Positions 48,009-59,374 of a stretch of DNA of 64,000 nt are shown one piece after another (within the stretch, counting starts at the first letter, position 1; each line of letters opens with the position of its first letter). The position numbers and the translations under genes are program-made. The DNA lies in assembly GCF_905171765.1 (NCBI RefSeq), contig NC_053397.1:4544946-4608945 (forward strand), written 5' to 3'. The notes below the pieces were generated by a model. The model did no database searches, was not told where the DNA came from, and saw only the letters and a program-made list of their open reading frames with translations. The DNA is from Bufo bufo. Its lineage: Eukaryota > Chordata > Amphibia > Anura > Bufonidae.

Positions 48009-51000
48009 TTAACCCCTTAGGGACGCATGACGTACCTTGCGGCATGTTTCCCGGCATGAGTTTAAAAACGAGATTGCGACGCTGCGGGGGTTAATCGGAA
48101 CAGAATGCCCGCTGAAATCATTCAGCGGGCATCCTGTCACAACGCCCGGGGGGGGGTCATACACTCTGGTATAAACAGCTGACATCTGTGCTGTGATGTC
48201 AGCCGTTTAACCCTTTCCATACCGCGGCCCGTACGGACCGCGGTATGGAAAGGGTTAACAGTCAGGGAGCTTCCTCCCTCTCCCATCGTGGGTCTGCTGT
48301 GCCTTTGCAGCCCCCAGACAGGATGGGGTCACAGAGGGAGGGAGTCCCCGTCTGCTCAGTTGTGGCAGACGGGGAAGGTTCCCATGGCAACAAGACGCCT
48401 TCTCAGGCATGGTGCTGAACAGATCTGTGCTAAAGGCATAGATCTGTTCAGACAAAGTGTAAGTAAAATACAGTACAATACACTATATAGTGTACTGTAC
48501 TGTATTATACAGACATCAGACCCACTGGATCTTCAAGAACCAAGTGGGTCTGGGTCAATAAAAATGACAAAAAAAAAATACACTACACATATTAGGTATC
48601 GCCGCGTCTGTAACGACCTGATCTATAAAACGGTCATGTTACTTCCCCCGCACGGTGAACGCCATAAAAATAAGAAAATAAAAACTATGAGGAAATTGAA
48701 ATTTTGCCCACCTTACTTCCCAAAAAAGGTAATAAAAGTGATCAAAAAAGTCGCATGTACGCCAAAATAGTACCAAACAGTCATCTCATCCCGCAAAAAT
48801 CATACCCTACCCGAGATAATCACCCAAAAACTGAAAAAACTATGGCTCTTAGACTATGGAAACACAAAAACATGATTTTTTTTTGTTTCAAAAATGAAAT
48901 CATTGTTTAAAACTTACATAAATAAAACAAAAAAGTATACACATTAGGTATCGCCGCGTCAAAAAAAAAGCCATTTTTTGTCATCTTACGTCACAAAAAG
49001 TGTAATATAGAGCAACCAAAAATCATATGTACCCTAAACTAGTACCAACAAAACTTCCACCCTATCCCGTAGTTTCTAAAATGGGTTCACTTTTTTGGAG
49101 TTTTTACTCTTGGGGTGCATCAGGGGGGCTTCAAATGGGACATGGTGTCAAAAAAACCAGTCCAGCAAAATCTGCCTTCCAAAAACCGTATGGCATTCCT
49201 TTCCTTCTGCACAATGCCGTGTGCCCATACAGCGGTTTACGACCACATATGGGGTGTTTCTGTAAACTACAGAATCAGGGCCATAAATAATGAGTTTTGT
49301 TTGGCTGTTAACCCTTGCTTTGTAACTGGAAAAAAAAATATTAAAATGGAAAATCTGCCAAAAAAGTGAAATTTTGAAATTGTATCTCTATTTTCCATTA
49401 AATCTTGTGCAACACCTAAAGGGTTAACAAAGTTTGTAAAATCAGTTTTGAATACCTCGAGGGGTGTAGTTTCTTAGATGGGGTCACTTTTATGGAGTTT
49501 CTCCTCTAGGGGTGCATCAGGGGGGCTTCAAATGGGACATGGTGTAAAAAAAAAAACAGTCCAGCAAAATCTGCCTTCCAAAAACCATATGGCTTTCCTT
49601 TCCTTCTGCGCCCTGCCGTGTGCCCGTACAGCGGTTTACGACCACATATGGGGTGTTTCTGCAAACTACAGAATTGGGGCAATAAATATAGCATTTTGTT
49701 TGGCTGTTAACCCTTGCTTTGTTACTGGAAAAAATGGATTAAGGCTACTTTCACACTTGCGTTAGGTGCGGATCCTTCTGCATAACAGCTTTTTCAGATC
49801 TGAGTTTTCACAATCGTGAAAACTCAGATCCGACAGTATATTCTAACACAGAGGCGTTCCCATGGTGATGGGTACTCTTCAAGTTAGAATATACTAAGAA
49901 CTGTGTACATAACTGCCCCCTGCTTCCTAGCAGCACCCGATCTCTTACAGGGGGCTGAGATCCGCATAATTAACCCCTCAGGTGCCGCACCCTCCCCAGT
50001 ATCCCCCTCCCTCCCCAGTATTAAAGCATTGGTGGCCAGTGCGGCCTCCCCCCGCCCCAGTATTAAAGGCATTGGTGGCCAGTGCGGCCTCCCCCCTCCC
50101 CAGTATTAAAGGCATTGGTGGCCAGTGCGGCCTCCCCCCTCCCTAGTATTAAAGGCATTGGTGGCCAGTGCGGCCCCCTCCCTCCCCAGTATTAATGGCA
50201 TTGGTTGCCAGGGGGGCCCCCTCCCTCCCCAGTATTAAATTCATTGGTGGCCAGTGCGGCCTCCCCTTTCCCCCATCATTAGTGGCAGCGGAGAGTTCCG
50301 ATCGGAGTCCCAGTTTAATCGCTGGGGCTCCGATCGGTTACCATGGCAGCCAGGACGCTACTGCAGTCCTGGCTGCCATGGTTACTTAGCAATTTTAGAA
50401 GCATTATACTTACCTGCGCTGTCTGTGGCTGGCCGGTCGCTCCTCCAACTGGTAAGTGAAAGGTCTCTGCAGCGCATTGCTTATAGCACAGACCTGTCAC
50501 TTACCAGTTGGATGAGCGCCCGGCCGGTCACAGACAGCGCAGGTAAGTATAATGCTTCTAAAATTGCTAAGTAACCATGGCAGCCAGGACTGCAGTAGCG
50601 TTCTGGCTGCCATGGTAACCGATCGGAGCCCCAGCGATTAAACTGGGACTCCGATCGGAACTCTCCGCTGCCACCAATGATGGGAGGAGGGGGTCACACT
50701 GGCCACCAATGAATTTAATACTGGGGAGGGAGGGGGGGGGCCGCACTGGCCACCAATTAAATTAATACTGGGAAGGGAGCGGGGCCGCACCGGCCACCAA
50801 TTAAATTAATACTGGGGAGGAAAGGGGGGGGGGGGGGGGCCGCACCGGCCACCAATGAATTTAATACTGGGGAGGGAGGGGGGTCTGCCCCCTCCTGCCT
50901 GGCAGCACCTGATCTCTTACAGGGGGCTATGATACACACAATTAACCCCTCAGGTGCGGCACCTGAGGGGTTAATTGTGCGGATCACAGCCCCCTGTAAG

Positions 51001-52240
51001 AGATCGGGTGCTGCTAGGCAGCAGGGGGCAGTTATTACACAGTTCTTAGTATATTCTAACTTGAAGCGTCCCCATCACTATGGGAACGCCTCTGTGTTAG
51101 AATATACTGTCGGATCGGAGTTTTCACGATCTAACTCAAATCCGATGGTATATTCTAATAGAGGCGTTCCCATGGTGATGGGGACGCTTCAATTTAAAAT
51201 ATACCATCGTATTGGAGAAAACTCCGATCCGATGGTATATTAATAGGGACTCCTGACTTTACATTGAAAGTCAATGGGGGACGGATCCGTTTGCAATTGC
51301 ACCATATTGTGTCAACGTCAAACGGATCCGTCCCCATTGACTTGCATTGTAAGTCTGGACGGATCCGTTTGGCTCCGCACGGCCAGGCGGACACGAAAAC
51401 GCTGCAAGCTGCGTTCGGGTGTCCGCCTGCTGAGCGGAATGGAGGCGGAACGGAGCCAAACTGAGGCATTCTGAACGGATCCTTATCCATTCAGAATGCA
51501 TTGGGGATGAACGGATCCGTTCGGGGACCCTTGTGAGAGGCCTCAAACGGAACTCACAAGCGGAACCCCAAACGCAAGTGTGAAAGTAGCCTTAAAATGG
51601 AAAATTTGCCCAAAAATTTAAATTATCACATTTAATCTCCATTTGGCAACAACTCTTGTGCAACACCTAAAGGGTTAACAAAGTTTGTAAAATCAGTTTT
51701 TAACACCTTGAGGGGTGTAGTTTATAGAATGGAGTCATTTTTGGGTGGTTTCTATTATGTAAGCCTCACAAAGTGACTTCGGACCTGAACTGGTCCCTAA
51801 AAAGTGGGTTTTTGAAAATTTCTGAAAAATTACAAGATTTGCTTCTAAACTTCTAAGCCTTGTAACATCCCCCAAAAATAAAATATCATTCCCAAAATGA
51901 TCCAAACATGAAGTAGACATATGGGGAATGTAAAGTAATAACTATTTTTGGAGGTATTACTATGTATTATAGAAGTAGAGAAATTGAAACTTGGAAATTT
52001 GCAATTTTTTTTACAAATTTTTGGTCAATTTGGTATTTTTTTTTAGAAATAAAAATGAATTTTCTTTACTTCATTTTACCAGTGTCATGAAGTACAATAT
52101 GTGACGAATAAATAATCTCAGAATGGCCTGGATAAGTCAAAGCGTTTTAAAGTTATCAGCACTTAAAGTGACACTGGTCAGATTTGCAAAAAATGGCCAA
52201 GTCCTTAAGGTGAAATAAGGCTGTGTCCTTAAGGGGTTAA
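48009..52240. mobile_element. piggyBac-like non-autonomous element (inner)
   Basis: The left end TTAACCCCTTAGGGACGCAT and the right end, inverted, TTAACCCCTTAAGGACACAG define the element, with TTAA at 48009-48012 and 52237-52240. The body contains phrases typical of amphibian piggyBac MITEs, such as AAACTACAGAAT and GTTTGGCTGTTAACCC (in two tandem-like copies, 49040-49330 and 49460-49720). It is interrupted by a Harbinger-like MITE at 49743-51591. It has no transposase. Confidence 0.8.
49743..51591. mobile_element. Large palindromic Harbinger-like MITE with internal tandem repeats
   Basis: The termini GGCTACTTTCACACTTGCG and CGCAAGTGTGAAAGTAGCC are exact inverses and are flanked by TTAA on both sides (49739-49742, 51592-51595). 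The arms mirror each other around about 50480. Near 49980-50270 there are about six tandem copies of a 45-50 bp unit with CCCCAGTATTAAAGGCATTG and GGTGGCCAGTGCGGCC; inverse copies lie at 50690-50880. It is non-coding. Confidence 0.85.
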
Positions 52241-52962
52241 TACTATGGGCATTTTCGGTTGCGGCGATACCCATGATGTTTATATTTATTATTTATATAA
52301 ATTTTTTAATTATACGGAAAGGGGGGAAACTTTTATATATATATTTTTTTCAATTGTGATCATTATGTGCCTCAAATGAGCTTATTAGATTTTATTTTAT
52401 TTTGGTTGATCAGGAATTTATTAGCTTATTTTGCTCATTTCTTACTGTGGCCTGCCATCTGGTGGCCAAAATAAGAATTGCAGTTTGAATACTGTTGGCT
52501 TACTCAGTAAGGCTACCAGTATCCAGCACAACTATGCCCGGATTGGACACACGGGGCATTCCGTGATCTCACTTGATCACGGCATCTAAAGCATTTAATT
52601 GCAGTGATCAGCATTATTGCCGGTCACGGTAATTAGCCGCAGGTCTCTGCTGTATGAAACAGCAGAGATCTGCCGGCCATGACGCCCGCTGCACGTGCGA
52701 GCGGGCGGCATGTTTACACCGCACCAGCGCTGTACATGTATGGCGCTGGTAGCCTAAGGGTTAAAGAAACACGCCAAGAAAAACAGATACAAGGTGTGAT
52801 TGACCTGAGGGGGCGGAGCAAGAGACGGAATCAGACCGCGCCAAACATATGTCCTGCCCTCCTGCATAGGGGCTCGCTCCGAGTGTAAACCTCTGCTAAC
52901 AGTTTTCTCTTTTGGTCCAAACATTGTGGAATAAATTTTTATTTTTTTTAAAGACGTATTAA

Positions 52963-53190
52963 GGATCCATTCACACGTCTGCAAAACGGGTCCGCATCCG
53001 TTCAGCAATTTTGCGGAACAGGTGCGGACCCATTCATTTTCAATGGGACCGGAATGTGCTGTCGGCATTTGCGGATCCGCAAAAAAATAGAGCATGTCCT
53101 TTTCTATGAGAGCGCAAAATGCGGAACGCACATTGCCGGTGTCAGTGTTTTGCGGATCCGCAAAACACATACGGACGTGTGAATGGACCC
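52963..53190. mobile_element. Short Harbinger-like MITE
   Basis: GGATCCATTCACACGTCTGC and its inverse GACGTGTGAATGGACCC are flanked by TTAA (52959-52962 and 53191-53194). Inverse internal segments TTTGCGGATCCGC lie on both sides. Confidence 0.75.
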
Positions 53191-54319
53191 TTAAAGGGGT
53201 TGTGCCAAGTAATGACGCCATCACCTATCTAAAAGAAAGGGTCCAGCTGCTGAGACCCTGCACCAAGACCCCCGATCTGATAGAGCGGCAGGTCAAGCAC
53301 GTCTCTATAGGGACGGCTGGATACAGCGCTGCGGCTGCCAGTCCCATAGAGAAGGCCTGGAGCGGCACGGCATCATGGCGGTGGAATGAGACCCCCGCAT
53401 ACCTGGCATTGAAGCTCCTCTGCCTTTGTGTACACGGCTCCCGTGCACACCTCTGTGTCTCCATGGTTACAGACTACAGTGATTTACTGAGGAGCTGTGT
53501 ACACAAAACGGGAGGTTTTTCAGAGAAATAAAGCTATTAATTGTAAAGGCTTTAAAGGGGTCGGAAGCAGCCCCCTTCTCTGGATAAAACCCGACTACCT
53601 CAGGGAAGACAGATAATAAGGGGGGCCGCAGACCCTAAGAGGCCAACACTAAACGGATAGGAAGCAGCAAAGGCCACAACAACCCCAATCATCTGCTACA
53701 ATCTCCATAAACCAGAGACAATCTCTTGCCTTACCTTATCTGATACTCCAGTCGCAACCAGAGCTGCATTCACAACTGTGCTGCTTTTCAGTGACACAGC
53801 TAATGGAAGTGAATGTAGCTCCGGGCGGGATTGGAGTATAACGGAATATTCACATGCGGCAGAGGCCGTTTCTGCAAACCCTATTCAGACGAGGGATATG
53901 TAGTGAGCGGGGAGAAAGCAGCTGCAGGGCTCAGCCAGCAGGAGATAGTCTGCAGAAGCCCCTTTGTGTATCAATTTCTCTCTCTGCTTGCTGTTAGTGA
54001 AAGGAAACCATGCTTACTGTCAGTGGTTGCTCACACAGCTGATTACTATGACTGTCTCTTTATGTAGACTGGATACAACTGTTACAAACCCTCAGCTGGG
54101 AGAAGTATAAGAATAGGATTTCAGACTCTGGGGGATCTTCTCCTTCAATGACAGTAAGCAGAGATCTTGAAACTGGTAAGGAAATTAAATCATAGTAGAA
54201 TGCTGCAAAATGTTTCCCGATATCCCGGGCACCGGCCCTTTAACAGAGCCTCTCATTTCCTGACACCATGGCCGCCGCCTCTGGTCCTGCGCGGCGCTGA
54301 ATGAACATACACACAAAAC
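53191..54319. other. Intergenic DNA between transposon stack and RBM15B 3' end
   Basis: No gene or full transposon was recognised. A TTAAAGGGGTTGTGCC-type element start is seen at 53191 without a clear matching end. Confidence 0.4.
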
Positions 54320-56725
54320 AGGTTGGAGAGGAGCATTTAATGGAATCTGAGGCGACTGCTCTACACGAGTAAGTGCTCAATACAAAGGCCTGGTACATGG
54401 GGGGTCACAGAATGACAGAGCCTGGCACGTGCCCCCGCCAAGATCAATGTGCCAGGGGGACACCAGCTGCACAAACAACTGAGGGCAAAAACATAAAAAA
54501 GGTGCAAATCCACAGCGGGGGTCTTATGTGCAAAGGTCACCCCTACCACAGCCTACACAAGGGTCCCTTTCCCTTAGAACGTGGTGCTGCGGCAGACACG
54601 TGGCACTGGGCATTACTGGTCTAATAGCAAGGCTGCAACTGTTCCTTTAAGACTTTGAATGGCGCCCCTTGGTGTGCGTCTGCCATACGGGGTGAAATAC
54701 GGGTCCCCAGGGAGGGGAACTTTCAGGGGTTACTCTGGTGTATAATACATAACGGTAATGATGAGGTTCTGGGGCAGGCAGCAGGTTCCCCACATCTATA
54801 GACCTCCTCCGGGGAGGACCTATATCCGGGCCAGAAGACCCCACACGACCGCTGTTCCGCAGATGAGAGGCCGTCACTGCGTTTCAGTGGCGCTCATTAC
54901 CCGTTTTCTGTATCCTGTGGTGTCCAGTTGGGCGTTATAGTTCCACACCCGCTGGACACCACAGGTTGCAGGGTCACCCGGCAGACAGCGGCCTCTATAG
55001 ATACTACTGTACAGTGTGGATATGGGGGGCTCCTGGGAACCGGGGCTCGTCTGCAGATGTGTCAAACCCCCCCAGAACCTCCTTAACTGGCCCTACCGCC
55101 CTGGTTTGGACCCCTCCCCCCCGGCGGACACATCACTGAAATGAACACACGGGAAACTTGTCCATTCTGGGAGTTTTACTAAATCACATTCAAGACCCTT
55201 CCAGAAAAACAGAGACCAGCGGCGCCAAAGAAACATTGAAATCCCACCTGCGGAACTACAAGCCCCAGAAGCCAAGTGAGCAGCATCATGGGATTTGTAG
55301 TGCTGCGGGCATCAGGGGTAAGCCAATAGGACATGATCTGGGGGGGGGGGGGGCATCAGAACCCCAAAATCTGCTGCAGGATTGATTGGTCATGCCTGCT
55401 CTGCACTGATGGGATATGTCTATAGAGAACTAAACAGTCAAGCCAGGACTAATCGATCCTGCAGGAAATTCAGGGGCCGTTCACCAAATAATGGGGATCA
55501 GAACCAGGACCCCCCCCAATATCACATCACTACGTCCAACAAGACAATCCCATACGGCAGAGGGGAAATGTTACCTCCCTGGGCTAAACCACTAATCCAA
55601 AGAGGGTATGTGACCCCAGCCCCGACGAGTGGATCACAGATGAATAGCAGAATGGATCTGGGGTGGTAATAGTGTGATTGCAGAACACGATGGTCGGGTG
55701 TCTAAGGCCACACATGGAGGGGGGACCGGGCTTCTCATCACTGGGGCCGGATTTGCATGACTTTTTCCGGACAGGTTTTCACCCGACGCCTGATACACAA
55801 ATAAAGACAAATCAGCGGTGACACCCGATCTGCGCCATCGTCATTTACCGCCCTCGTCGCCTGCGCTGAGTAACGCCGTCTCCTGAGATTAAACCCCCTC
55901 TGGGACCCCCCACCTTACACATGTGAACACGCAAAACAGGCCACACCCACAAGGCGCGAGCATCAGATACGACACCAGAAACGATAAGCGAATCAAACGC
56001 CAAACCCTGATAAACCGGTGAAGCCAAGTGACCTGCATGGCGCACGCTACACGCCTGGGGTCTGATCCCTGCTCAAGGTCGCCTGGCAGTGACAGGGTTA
56101 ATAGTGATTGTAGCTACAGCTACCTGGGCTGCGTGGTCTCAGGGGCAACGCGTAAAAAGCCTCATTAGGCGATAACGAGCGGCGCCGATCCCCGGGGGCA
56201 TCTACTAGTTATAAACAGGGAGACTGCGAGTCGCTAATAAGAGCCCAGGGGCGTCCTCTCCCCTCCCCCACACACACATCCGCGTCACGTAGACAATAAG
56301 GCACTCAGGGGACCCCTGCTACCCAAGACCCCAGAACACACAAACCTAAAAACAGTATGAGCCCCTCCCCCCCAAGAAACTAATATATACCCCACAAATC
56401 TGAACACAACCGGTGAGGGGCCCCGGGGAAGAGCGAAGGAGCAGAGACCACCAGATGGGGGAGTAATAAAAAGGAAAATCATCATCATCATCATTATCAT
56501 CTGTCCAGCAGCAACGACTGGGAGTTCAGTTCATAGAAAACATGGACCTGACGTGACGGCTGCTCTGCCCGCCACCCATATATACACCGCAGACACCCGC
56601 CCTTAACCCTGCAAATGCTGGAAGGGCCGGCCATCTGCAGACAGGGCACCACCAGCAGTTAGAGGGTTAATGCAGCAACCTAGTAACCGAGGGAGACCTT
56701 GGGGGGGGCATGGTCCTGGAGGGGG
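54320..56725 (-). terminator. RBM15B: Probable RBM15B 3' UTR and polyadenylation signal
   Basis: On the - strand, ATTAAA (54341-54336) is followed by GT-rich TTTTGTGTGTATGTT (about 54320-54303), a typical cleavage-signal arrangement. This would give a 3' UTR of about 2.4 kb, compatible with the long 3' UTR known for RBM15B. No other gene is visible in the interval. The assignment is inferred. Confidence 0.5.
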
Positions 56726-58924
56726 TCAGGCATTGTCTTTTACCAGCACAATAATCATGTTCTCCTCTAGTTTGCCCACCACTCGCTGGGCGCTCGGCTG
56801 GTACAGCTGGTGGAAGTCACAGGGGGGGAAGGCGTAGAGCATGCCACTGGGGTCCCTGCCTTTGCTGCTCGCCCCCACAGGGAGGCTGATAACCCCGGCC
56901 GCCTGCTTCTGCTTCAGGTAGGAGACCAAGTTCCTGAGCAGGCGGCGCTGTAATCCGGGCTCCCCGGGCACCACCCCTTCGTTCTGTGGGGCCTGAATGG
57001 CGACAAGTACGGCACAGCCTCCTGTGGTGCCCTGCCTCACCCGTCGGGTCACCTCCTCTAGTTTGGGCTGATCAAGCCGGAGTCTCTGAGCAATTTTGAG
57101 CTGTGTCAGGCTGCCCGCTCTGGGGGCTGTGCGGTCTCTGAGGAGGGCAGCGGGCACATCACGGTCACCTTCCAAGAAGTGAAGGTAGGTAGGAAAACAG
57201 CTGTTCTTCAGCACCAGGTGACCGCACCAGACAGGCGGCAGCGTCCGACCTTTCTCCACCACCGGTGAGGAGGGCCTCTCTGCGGGCGGTTCCGGCGGTC
57301 TCGGGTGGTGGTTCCTCCTGGGCTGGGGAGGCTCAGGAGTTGGGGGTCGGGGCTTGTCCTGTGCTGGGGTGCGGTGGTTGTGGGGCGGTGATGGAGGGGT
57401 GCTTGGTTCTCGGTCAGACAGGTCCCTCCTGGGACGGTCCGGACTGCGCTCTGCTCTACTCCGACCTCTGTCACCGGACAAGCTGCGCCGGCGCCGCCTC
57501 TCCTCTCTGCTCTTGGAGCTGCTGCTTCCCCCTCCGCGGTCTCCGCTGCGGCTCCGTGTAGCCTGCCCAGCACTGCGCCGCTCCGAGTTCAGCCAGCCCG
57601 CCTCCACGAAGGGGCGCTCCCGGTCAGAGTAGAGAAGATGTGGGGGGGTCCGGTCCCTGACCCGCAGGTCAGGCTCCAGTGCTGCCCGGTGGCGGGTGTA
57701 GGCCTCAGACTGTAGCAGTTCATAAGAGAGAGGCAGCGGGTACGGGGCGGGCTGGATGGGGGCATAGCGGGACACCGCCGCGGCTGCCGCTTCCTCGGGT
57801 GTCACCTTTGCAAAGTCCACGCGCAGCCGGCGGTCCCCGAGCGGGAATCCTCTCATCTGGGTGCAGGCGGCCTGGGCGGCGTCCAAGCTCTCGTACTGGA
57901 TGTAAGCGAAGCTGTCGCCCTTCACGTAGTCCACGGTGCGAATGCTTCCGAAACGGTCAAACTCTCGGGCGAGAGCGGCTAGTGACGTGTTGGGGCCCAG
58001 ACCCCCCACCCAGAGCCGCGTGCTGGGGTTGGCTTTGCCGTATCCGATCTTCATGGCGTTTCTCCCCAGCAGACGGCCGCTCATTGCCAGCTTCGCCCGA
58101 TGCGCCATGTCCAGGTTCTGGAACTTGAGGAAGGCGTAGGCGGCCCCCTGGCCGCGGGCTGGACGCTTGATGACCACCTCCTCGATGGGGCCGTACTTGT
58201 CGAAGGCTCTGCGCAGGTCGGCCTCGGACACGGTGTGGTCCAGGTTCCCGATGAACAGGTTGCGGGTGGCGCGGTGGTCGTCCTCGGGCGCCAGCTGCTC
58301 GGTATCGTCATTGGTGGCCCCCCGGCCCCGCTCCTCGTACAGGCTCTGGTAGTAGGCATCCGCGGAGGCGGTGGTGCTGCTGGACGAGCTCAGGGCTGAG
58401 GGCAGCAGCAGGTGTCGGGGGGCCGGCAGGGCGGCGCTGCTGAGGGGCAGGGGGCGGCTGGGCTGCTGGGTGAACACGGGCTCCACCAGCAGGGGGCGGT
58501 CGTACAGCAGGGGCCGCAGCTTGGCGTGCCGGGCTTGTCGGGCCTCCGCCGGCCGCCGGAAGTTGATGTACGCCACTCTGCCCAGGTCCGGCGTGTGCGA
58601 CAGCTTGACGCTGATCTCCCCGAAGCGCTGGAAATGACGGAAGAGCCAGTCCTCGAGCAGCGGCTCCGGCAGCGCCGAGCCCAGGTTACTGATCAGCAGC
58701 GTCTTGTACTCCGGGATGTCGGTCTGGTTGGGGAGGAGCAGCGGCCGGGGAGGCGGATTGTCGCGGGGCCGCCTGGAGGAGGATGACGAGGAGGCCCCGG
58801 CCTGGTTGGGCCTCTCCCGCCTCCCAGAGCTCTTGTGATGTCCGCTGCCGGCCTCCTCCCGCCGCTCCCGAGCCCTCTTAGCGCGCCCGGGGCTGGACTC
58901 CCGTCGCTCGCTCTGCCGCTTCAT
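56726..58924 (-). CDS. RBM15B: RBM15B (Spen-family RNA-binding protein), intronless, 732 residues
   Basis: RBM15B binds RNA in the nucleus. It recruits the WTAP/METTL3 m6A writer (including to XIST) and affects splicing and mRNA export. Numbering from Met at 58924: a basic Ser/Arg-rich N terminus (1-70), RRM1 at 74-150 (KTLLISNLG), RRM2 at 220-297 (RNLFIGNLDH, YAFLKF), RRM3 at 302-374 (RLWVGGLGPN, FAYIQY), an Arg/Ser/Pro-rich linker, and a SPOC domain at 563-732 ending IIVLVKDNA. The open frame extends upstream to a Met at 59056 (776 residues). The Met at 58924 is preferred because MKRQSER is the conserved family start and the extension overlaps promoter-like sites. Human RBM15B is 890 residues. 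The intronless structure and convergence on DCAF1 match mammals and favour RBM15B over RBM15. Confidence 0.93.
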   Translation of the reverse strand: MKRQSERRESSPGRAKRARERREEAGSGHHKSSGRRERPNQAGASSSSSSRRPRDNPPPRPLLLPNQTDIPEYKTLLISNLGSALPEPLLEDWLFRHFQRFGEISVKLSHTPDLGRVAYINFRRPAEARQARHAKLRPLLYDRPLLVEPVFTQQPSRPLPLSSAALPAPRHLLLPSALSSSSSTTASADAYYQSLYEERGRGATNDDTEQLAPEDDHRATRNLFIGNLDHTVSEADLRRAFDKYGPIEEVVIKRPARGQGAAYAFLKFQNLDMAHRAKLAMSGRLLGRNAMKIGYGKANPSTRLWVGGLGPNTSLAALAREFDRFGSIRTVDYVKGDSFAYIQYESLDAAQAACTQMRGFPLGDRRLRVDFAKVTPEEAAAAAVSRYAPIQPAPYPLPLSYELLQSEAYTRHRAALEPDLRVRDRTPPHLLYSDRERPFVEAGWLNSERRSAGQATRSRSGDRGGGSSSSKSREERRRRRSLSGDRGRSRAERSPDRPRRDLSDREPSTPPSPPHNHRTPAQDKPRPPTPEPPQPRRNHHPRPPEPPAERPSSPVVEKGRTLPPVWCGHLVLKNSCFPTYLHFLEGDRDVPAALLRDRTAPRAGSLTQLKIAQRLRLDQPKLEEVTRRVRQGTTGGCAVLVAIQAPQNEGVVPGEPGLQRRLLRNLVSYLKQKQAAGVISLPVGASSKGRDPSGMLYAFPPCDFHQLYQPSAQRVVGKLEENMIIVLVKDNA

Positions 58925-59260
58925 GCTGCTCGCGGAGTCGCCGTTCGGGGAAAACGCGCTCACTCTGCGGCCGCCATCTTCCACAATGAGTCGAGAGGGA
59001 GAACGCCTGACGTCATCAGGGGGCGCCGGGAACAAGGCGTGGTCCGACATTGTCATGTGACCAGCGCGCCAAGATTTGCTTTGAATTTCACTTCCCAGGA
59101 GGGGCGTGGTATTTGTGACGTCAGTTACAGGAATGCTCCGTTGTTATGGAGACGGCCTGTAGCGACAATTAGACCTTTAGATGGGTGGAGTGAAGGCTCC
59201 AACAAAATGGCGGCCTCTCTCTGCTCAGGTCTAGGGCTCCCGGGCCTTTGAGCTCCGGTG
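58925..59260 (-). promoter_or_regulatory. RBM15B: RBM15B promoter and 5' UTR
   Basis: On the - strand, a YY1-type AAGATGGCGGC is at about 58980-58970, a CRE TGACGTCA at about 59009-59016 and another perfect CRE at 59116-59123. A further YY1-like AAAATGGCGGCC (59204-59215) lies on the + strand. YY1 sites of this form are usually just downstream of transcription starts. The start of transcription is therefore probably near 59000. No TATA box is evident. Confidence 0.6.
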
Positions 59261-59374
59261 TCACAGCTGTCAGCTATTCAGAAGAGACATCAAAGGAAAT
59301 CCGATGAGAACAAAAGAATTCTGCTTCGCCCATCTAAGCAGACCCCTGAACTGACCCCCCCCCCCCCACAGGCC

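Larger units (their letters stand above)
45862..52763. mobile_element. Outer piggyBac-like non-autonomous element, split by two insertions
   Basis: The left end TTTAACCCTTTGGATACCGG (about 45860) and the right end GTAGCCTAAGGGTTAAAG (about 52763) can be joined as one element. Its body is cut by Tc1 copy 2 (45952-47506) and by another piggyBac-type element (48009-52240). Removing the latter at TTAA joins TTTTCTTATT to TACTATGGGC and restores a typical phrase ending GGTTGCGGCGATACCCATG. Confidence 0.65.

Noticed and set aside
57208..58786. Long frames on both strands inside RBM15B (92-149 codons)
   Set aside because: GC-rich coding DNA keeps alternative frames open. Only the - strand frame shows RRM and SPOC domains.
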